From the NCBI GenBank assembly GCA_902651635.1, contig CACRSC010000018.1, positions 491,019-555,018 of the forward strand: a stretch of DNA of 64,000 bases, in the 5' to 3' direction. This document shows positions 57,079 through 64,000 of this stretch, piece after piece; position 1 is the stretch's first letter, and each line of letters begins with the position of its first letter. Source of the DNA: Mastigamoeba balamuthi. Lineage: Eukaryota; Evosea; Mastigamoebida; Mastigamoebidae. The notes under the pieces were generated by a model. That model was not told where the DNA came from and made no database searches. It saw nothing but the letters and a program-made list of their open reading frames with translations. The position numbers were made by a program, and so were the translations under genes.

Positions 57079-58119
57079 ATGGGCGCAACGTTCGTCAAGC
57101 AGCTCGAGGAGGACACGCTGTGCCCTCCCGCCATGCGCCCGGCGCCTCTGCCCCCGCAGCCGTGCGGGTGCCGCGCCGACCCGCCCGCGCGGTGCTGCGC
57201 TGCGCTGCGGGTGGCGAGCATGAACACGCCCACGTCGGGCGACCACTTCCTGCGCGACTCGTGGGCCTACCGCGCAGCCGCCACCGCGCAGGTCCTGGCC
57301 AGGCAGGCGCCCGACCTCGTGTGTCTGCAGGAGCCGCACGAGGACCAGGCCCGGCAGGTTCACCGCACGCTGGGCGAGACGGCGTACGGGATGTTCGGAC
57401 GCGGCAGAGACGCTGACGGCAAGGTGCTGTGAGAGAAGATCCGCGTATCTTTCATCGTGCTGATTCCAGTAAATCTGCGTGTTCGACCTCGGCAGGATGA
57501 GTTCCAGCCGATCCTGTGGCGCGAGGAGGCATTGCAGTTCGTCAGGGGAGGCACTTTCTGGCTGGGCGACGACACCCAGGCTGCCGGGAAGCTGGCCTGG
57601 GATGCCGCGTGCACGAGGCACTGCAACTGGGTCGAGCTGAGGCGGCGAGCGAGCCCAGAGGTCCCCGTGTTCGTCTTCAACACGCACTGGGACCACGTGG
57701 GGGCCGAGGCGAGGGCCAAGAGCGGCGAGCTCATCGCCTCCCAGATACACCTCATCGCCGGAGACTCGTCGTGCGTCGTCGTTGCGGGCGACATGAACTG
57801 CACGTGGCAGAGCCCCGGGATGCGGGCCCTCGTGTCTGGGGCGCGCCTGAGCGGCAGCGGAGGGCAGTGCGCGACCTACGTCGGGTGGGAGTCCAGCAGG
57901 AGCGCAGCGATCGACTTTGTGCTGTGGCGGGGCTTCTGCGAGGGCTCCTGGTGCGCCGTCGACGCCGCCACGATGCAGAGCGGCAGGCACGTGTCGGACC
58001 ACCTGCCTATCGTGTGCTTGCTGCACTTCCAGGGAGACGCCAGCGGCGACGGCGCGGACGAGGACGACGAGGACCTCCAGCTGGCACTGGCAATGTCCAT
58101 GTCCCTTGGTGCACAATAA
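57079..58119 (+). CDS. Endonuclease/exonuclease/phosphatase-family hydrolase with C-terminal UIM
   Basis: A member of the EEP (DNase I-like) superfamily. Exons 57079-57423 and 57496-58119 close in one frame (322 aa). The domain shows LRVASMNTP, then APDLVCLQEP (the metal-binding Glu). DEFQPILWREEALQF follows, then GTFWLGDD and KLAWDAACTRHCNWVEL. VFNTHWDHVG, VVVAGDMNCTW (Asp/Asn active site) and SDHLPIVC (catalytic His) complete the fold. The substrate is unknown; relatives include YafD-type proteins and phosphodiesterases. After the domain, DEDDEDLQLALAMSMSL matches a ubiquitin-interacting motif (acidic patch, then L-x-x-A-x-x-x-S). That pairing suggests recruitment to ubiquitinated partners or ubiquitin-linked DNA repair, by loose analogy with TDP2-like proteins. 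The first exon begins with a Cys/Pro-rich segment of unknown role. Confidence 0.83.
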
Positions 58120-58275
58120 TACGCTCACCACGGGCCAGTTACGCAAGTGCAATGCAACGGGCTGTTGTAATTCAACTTGCAACGCGGGGAAAATGTATTT
58201 GGCTGAATAGGAGTGTGTTGCACACTATTTACTTAGGCATGCAACGCCCACCGTAGAATAAACACGCCCTTGGCC

Positions 58276-59698
58276 TTAGTTCGAGAAGGTCAGCGTGACC
58301 GTCTGCGGCTTGTCCGACACGGGCAGCGAGAAGAGCACGCGCCGCAGCCCGTCGTCCTTGCCGACGAGCTTGGTGGCCAGGTCCTGGGGCACCGTGCTGT
58401 TCAGGTGCTTCCCCAGGGCCACCGGCACCGAGTACGTCAGCCTCTTGGGCGCCATCGCGCCTCCCGGGAGCCCCGCCGTTCTGGTGGCGACCGTCACGTT
58501 GACGGACATCCCGTTGTTGCTGTACACCGAGGAGACGGCCGTCGCGCGCCTCGCGGCGCCGTACGCAAAGACCTCGATGATGGGGGCGGCCCACATCGTG
58601 CCGTTGCGCTGCCACTGGGCCACGTGCTCGAGCATCGCGCCAAACTCCTCGAGCTTCTGCGGGCGGTAGCCCTTGACGCACTTGCCCTGCGAGGCGACGA
58701 AGCCCTCGCCGCAGCTGACGAGGCCGTGGCCCACGAAGATCATCCAGCCGTTCTGGTTGATGGCCCTGCGCGCGTTGCCCAGCGCCCACTTGGCAGAGCA
58801 CCAGCTGCACAGGCACGCGCGCAGGCGCATGTGGTTCGCGGGGTCCGGGCGCTCGATCTGGCAGTCCGACTGCGGGCAAGTGCGGGCCGCGAGGACGATA
58901 TCGGACGCCACCTTCTGCGTCGTCGCCGAGTTGTCGCCGTAGGGGTACGCATGGGTCCAGGCGCCGATCTCGTCGCTCTTGTTGAGAAACTAGCAGGAAT
59001 AACAACGCACGCGCCCCGTTAGTCAGTATTTTCAAAATGGTACCCGGAACAGATCAGCACCACCCGGGTGGGCGAGGGGGGTCTGGTGGCTCTTTTCGGC
59101 CCTTGTGCGGGGCCGCACACCAAAGGCAAAAAGTGCGCATTCAAGGGGGCAATAGACCCCCAACTGTGCGAAAGCACAGGGGAGGGGGGGACGCGAGGTT
59201 CTGGTCTGTGCGTGTGTGTACCTTGGAGAGCCGTGTGCGGACCGTCTGCAGATCGTCCCGCAGGATGTGCGGCGGGAGGTGCGACTCGCGGACGTGCTTG
59301 GTGCCGTGCGTGCCGATCTCGTTGCCGTCGGCGTGGACGACCCGGGCGCGGTCCCAGCGGTAGGGCTTCTCGTCCATGATGTTCGAGGCCAGGAAGAAGG
59401 TGCCGCGGACGCCGTGCGCTCGCATGATCTGCGGCGCCGTCGTCATCATGGCGTCGTAGCCGTCGTCGAAGCTCACGCTGAAGGCGGCCAGGAAGCCGTC
59501 GGGCCACGCGTCGGCGCGCGGCGGGCCCTCGGGGGGGTTGGAGCGCTGGACCGGTGACCACGGGTCGGGCAGCACGGGGCCGTCGTCGTTCCGGTGCCGC
59601 ACGCTGAGGGGCACGGCGATGCAGACGACCAGCACGACGCAGGCGGCCACGACCGAGAGCGTGATGATCAGCGTGCGCTGCGCGGCTGTGAGGGCCAT
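58276..59698 (-). CDS. Type II membrane polysaccharide deacetylase (CE4/NodB-like)
   Basis: Metal-dependent carbohydrate deacetylase. Exons 59698-59222 and 58989-58276 give 396 aa. A short cytosolic N-terminus precedes the membrane anchor TLIITLSVVAACVVLVVCIAVPLS, so the catalytic part faces the lumen or outside. NodB motif 1 is visible as SVSFDDGYDAM (D-D pair). Motif 2 is EIGTHGTKH, with the two metal-binding histidines. GTFFLAS fits the intervening strand, and motif 3 is GAWTHAYPYG just after the splice. The C-terminal 150 residues form a beta-rich extension (SVYSNNGMSVNVTVAT, ending VTLTFSN). Likely substrates are chitin or other N-acetylated surface glycans. It sits with a glycosyltransferase-like gene and GDP-mannose dehydratase. 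Confidence 0.85.
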
Positions 59699-60363
59699 CC
59701 GTGGGTGTTGTTCTGTTGAGCTGTTATCTGGAAACTCGGTGGTGGAGTCCCGATGCAATCAATGTTTCGGGGTTGGTGACTGAATGGTGACTTGGCTAGA
59801 TTTCTTTGTCCGCAGCGGCGGTGTGAACCTTATTGGTGGGGACCGCACTAACCCTCACACCCGCACACATTCTGAGGTTTGCGAAAAGATCAAGTTTCAC
59901 ATTCCTGCGAAAAGTGTAATACTGGCGCTCCTCCAGGGATGGGAGTGCTGCGCCAAAAAGTCCGGGCTGGTGTCAGAGTGCCACCGTAGAACAGCGCCCG
60001 AGCCGAAGCTCTGACTAACACGGTATGAGGAAGATGAAGCGAAAAGCCCCCTAATGAGGATGTTTGCAGCAATTCCACAGCTTTTTACACGCCGTGTCAA
60101 ATGTGTACCCGGCGGGTAAGTCGCCGAGGGGCCTCTCCCCCTGAGCATTTCGGGCATGGCGCGGCGATAAATATAGGCACATCAGTGCGCGCAGCCTGCC
60201 AACAGACGGCGGCACGGTTCGGATCTCCTCGCTGCACTTTGCCTGGCGAGAGCCACAAGGGGAGCAGACGGGGCGGGACACGCATAGCAGGCGGCAGTCG
60301 ACTGCGCAAACAATAGCCCACTGGGCAATAAGCTTTATTCCGTCGTCTCTAGCAGCGCCGCCT
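59699..60363. other. Intergenic region
   Basis: About 665 nt upstream of the deacetylase and downstream of the glycosyltransferase-like gene, both on the minus strand. No coding exon is supported. GATAAATATAGGC near 60166 is an isolated AT-rich islet. Confidence 0.35.
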
Positions 60364-61383
60364 CTAACCCCACACAGTGCCCGTGCAGACCTTCTTGCCA
60401 AAGAGGTTCTTCTTGTGTGTGGACGACCACTTGCCCGTGTGGTCCACCACGCGGTTGCACGTGCTGTCCTCGGGCTTGCAGCTCGACTTGCGCCACACGC
60501 TGCCGAGGAAGTAGCCCATGTTGTACGCCCTGACGCCGTAGTCCCACTCGGCATCCTTGACCTTCTCGTTGAAGTATCCGATGTCCTGCAGCTTGGCGCG
60601 GTCGTAGACCGTTGCGCCGTTGGTGTAGGTGTAGTTGTGCGTCTTGGGCACGTTGCTGCGACGCTCGACGACCTCGCTGACGCCGAGCGACGTCGTGACC
60701 TTGAAGGGCCCGCTGGTGTACACGCGGTCCTCGGGCGCTGACCGCAGCATCACTCCGTAGAGCGACTTGTTGTGGTAGTTGGCGAGTATCTCCATCGCCT
60801 CCTGCACGAACTTGGGCTCGCGCAGGCCCTCCTCCACGCCCTTGATGGCCTCCCAGTCCTCCTCGAGGATCAGCACGTACGGTGCCCTGCGCGCAGTGCC
60901 GAGTGGATATTTTCAGGAACAATGTTTCCAACAAAAGACGCAGGGCGACCCCGGCGATGGGGTGCGGGCGGCGGGTTACCTGCAGAGGCCGAAGTAGGCC
61001 ATGTTGAAGGGCCACCCGAAGCCCCGGGCGCGGTCGACGACGAGGCGCTTGTTGAACTGGTACTGCTGGGCAAACTTCTGGCGGGTCGACGGGTCCGACG
61101 CCTGGTCCACCCAGACGAGCTCGTAGGGCATCGTCTCGTACTTCTCCATGTGGTCGATCACTCTGTACAGCGTCGGGCGCAGCAGGTCCGGCCGGTCGCA
61201 CGAGATGACGGCGATGCAGAGCTGCGGGTCCGCGGGCGACGGGTCTGTGCGCTGCACGAGGAAGCCCTTGGCCGACGAGCGCGGCACCGACGAGGTCTGG
61301 CTCCACGCGATGTAGCCCAGCAGCCCCAGCGTCGTGGCGGCCAGCAGCCCCCACGTCCGCTTCTGCGACATCAGCGGCTTCAT
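60364..61383 (-). CDS. Type II membrane glycosyltransferase-like protein (GT-A style)
   Basis: Probable Golgi glycosyltransferase. Exons 61383-60980 and 60886-60364 give 308 aa. A short basic N-terminus is followed by a signal-anchor (WGLLAATTLGLLGYIAW) and a stem. The catalytic part starts CIAVISCDRPDLLRPTLYRVIDH, a nucleotide-binding Rossmann-like opening seen in GT-A enzymes. It continues ELVWVDQASD and RARGFGWPFNMAYFGLCRAPYVLILEEDW, where EED occupies the DxD position. Later landmarks are YTNGATVYDRAKLQDIGYFNE and a Cys-containing tail (CKPEDSTCN, KVCTGTVWG). The donor sugar cannot be read from sequence. I do not recognise a specific GT family number. Confidence 0.65.
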
Positions 61384-63964
<2,581 letters not shown>

Positions 63965-64000
63965 ATGAGCGTCGTCGTCCACCCTGCACAGCCCGTCGCG
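63965..64000 (+). CDS. Possible start of a further gene, cut by the window edge
   Basis: ATG at 63965 opens MSVVVHPAQPVA up to the last base. Codon use is host-like (GC-ending) after an AT-richer leader, the same transition seen at other gene starts here. Twelve codons are too few to identify a product. Confidence 0.25.
   Translation, partial: MSVVVHPAQPVA

Noticed and set aside
56989-58182. 397-codon minus-strand frame
   Set aside because: It is antisense to the EEP hydrolase, whose motifs (DMNC, SDHLP) are on the plus strand.

Overview
The window is nuclear DNA from a GC-rich, intron-dense protist, most likely an amoebozoan. Most genes carry short GT-AG introns of about 40-100 nt, often with GTGCGT or GTAAGT donors. 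There are two eukaryotic tRNA genes, a ribosomal protein gene with introns, and receptor kinases of the kind expanded in Acanthamoeba and in Archamoebae such as Mastigamoeba. The genus cannot be fixed from this sequence alone. Codon use is strongly GC3- and CpG-rich in the genes, except in two AT-richer, CpG-poor blocks (43.7-45.0 kb and 53.3-57.0 kb).

Layout. 0-6 kb: lysine 6-aminotransferase (-) and a HEAT-like protein resembling the AP-5 beta subunit (+). 6-12 kb: a tRNA-Gln, a BAH/AT-hook/MBD chromatin protein, and an unrecognised Ser/Pro/His-rich protein. 12.5-19.2 kb: a Josephin deubiquitinase (-), a small unknown protein, and a single-pass receptor kinase with CxWC repeats. 19.4-23.1 kb: a Sel1/TPR-MYND protein. 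23.2-27.4 kb: an unknown gene and three tandem four-TM paralogues, all on the minus strand. 27.5-30.7 kb: a gamma-tubulin complex component (-). 30.9-34.5 kb: ribosomal protein eS17 (+), a partial NF-YA-like gene (-), and a GH6 cellobiohydrolase (-). 35.2-43.7 kb: a very large Rav1/DmX-like protein (+). 45.1 kb: tRNA-Ala. 45.3-53.2 kb: a coactosin-like protein (-) and a receptor with kinase-cyclase-kinase cytoplasmic architecture (-). 57.1-63.6 kb: an EEP hydrolase with a UIM (+), a polysaccharide deacetylase (-), a type II glycosyltransferase-like protein (-), and GDP-mannose 4,6-dehydratase (+). A possible new gene starts at the right edge.

How the genes fit together. This is mostly unlinked housekeeping and signalling content. 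The last 6 kb groups three carbohydrate genes (deacetylase, glycosyltransferase, GDP-mannose dehydratase) that could all serve surface or cyst glycoconjugates. Two large receptor kinases provide transmembrane signalling, and one of them carries a built-in class III nucleotide cyclase. Together, the MBD-domain protein and the CpG-starved blocks suggest that this genome methylates its non-genic or repeat DNA. All exon boundaries are read by eye from splice sites and frame continuity; no transcript data were available.
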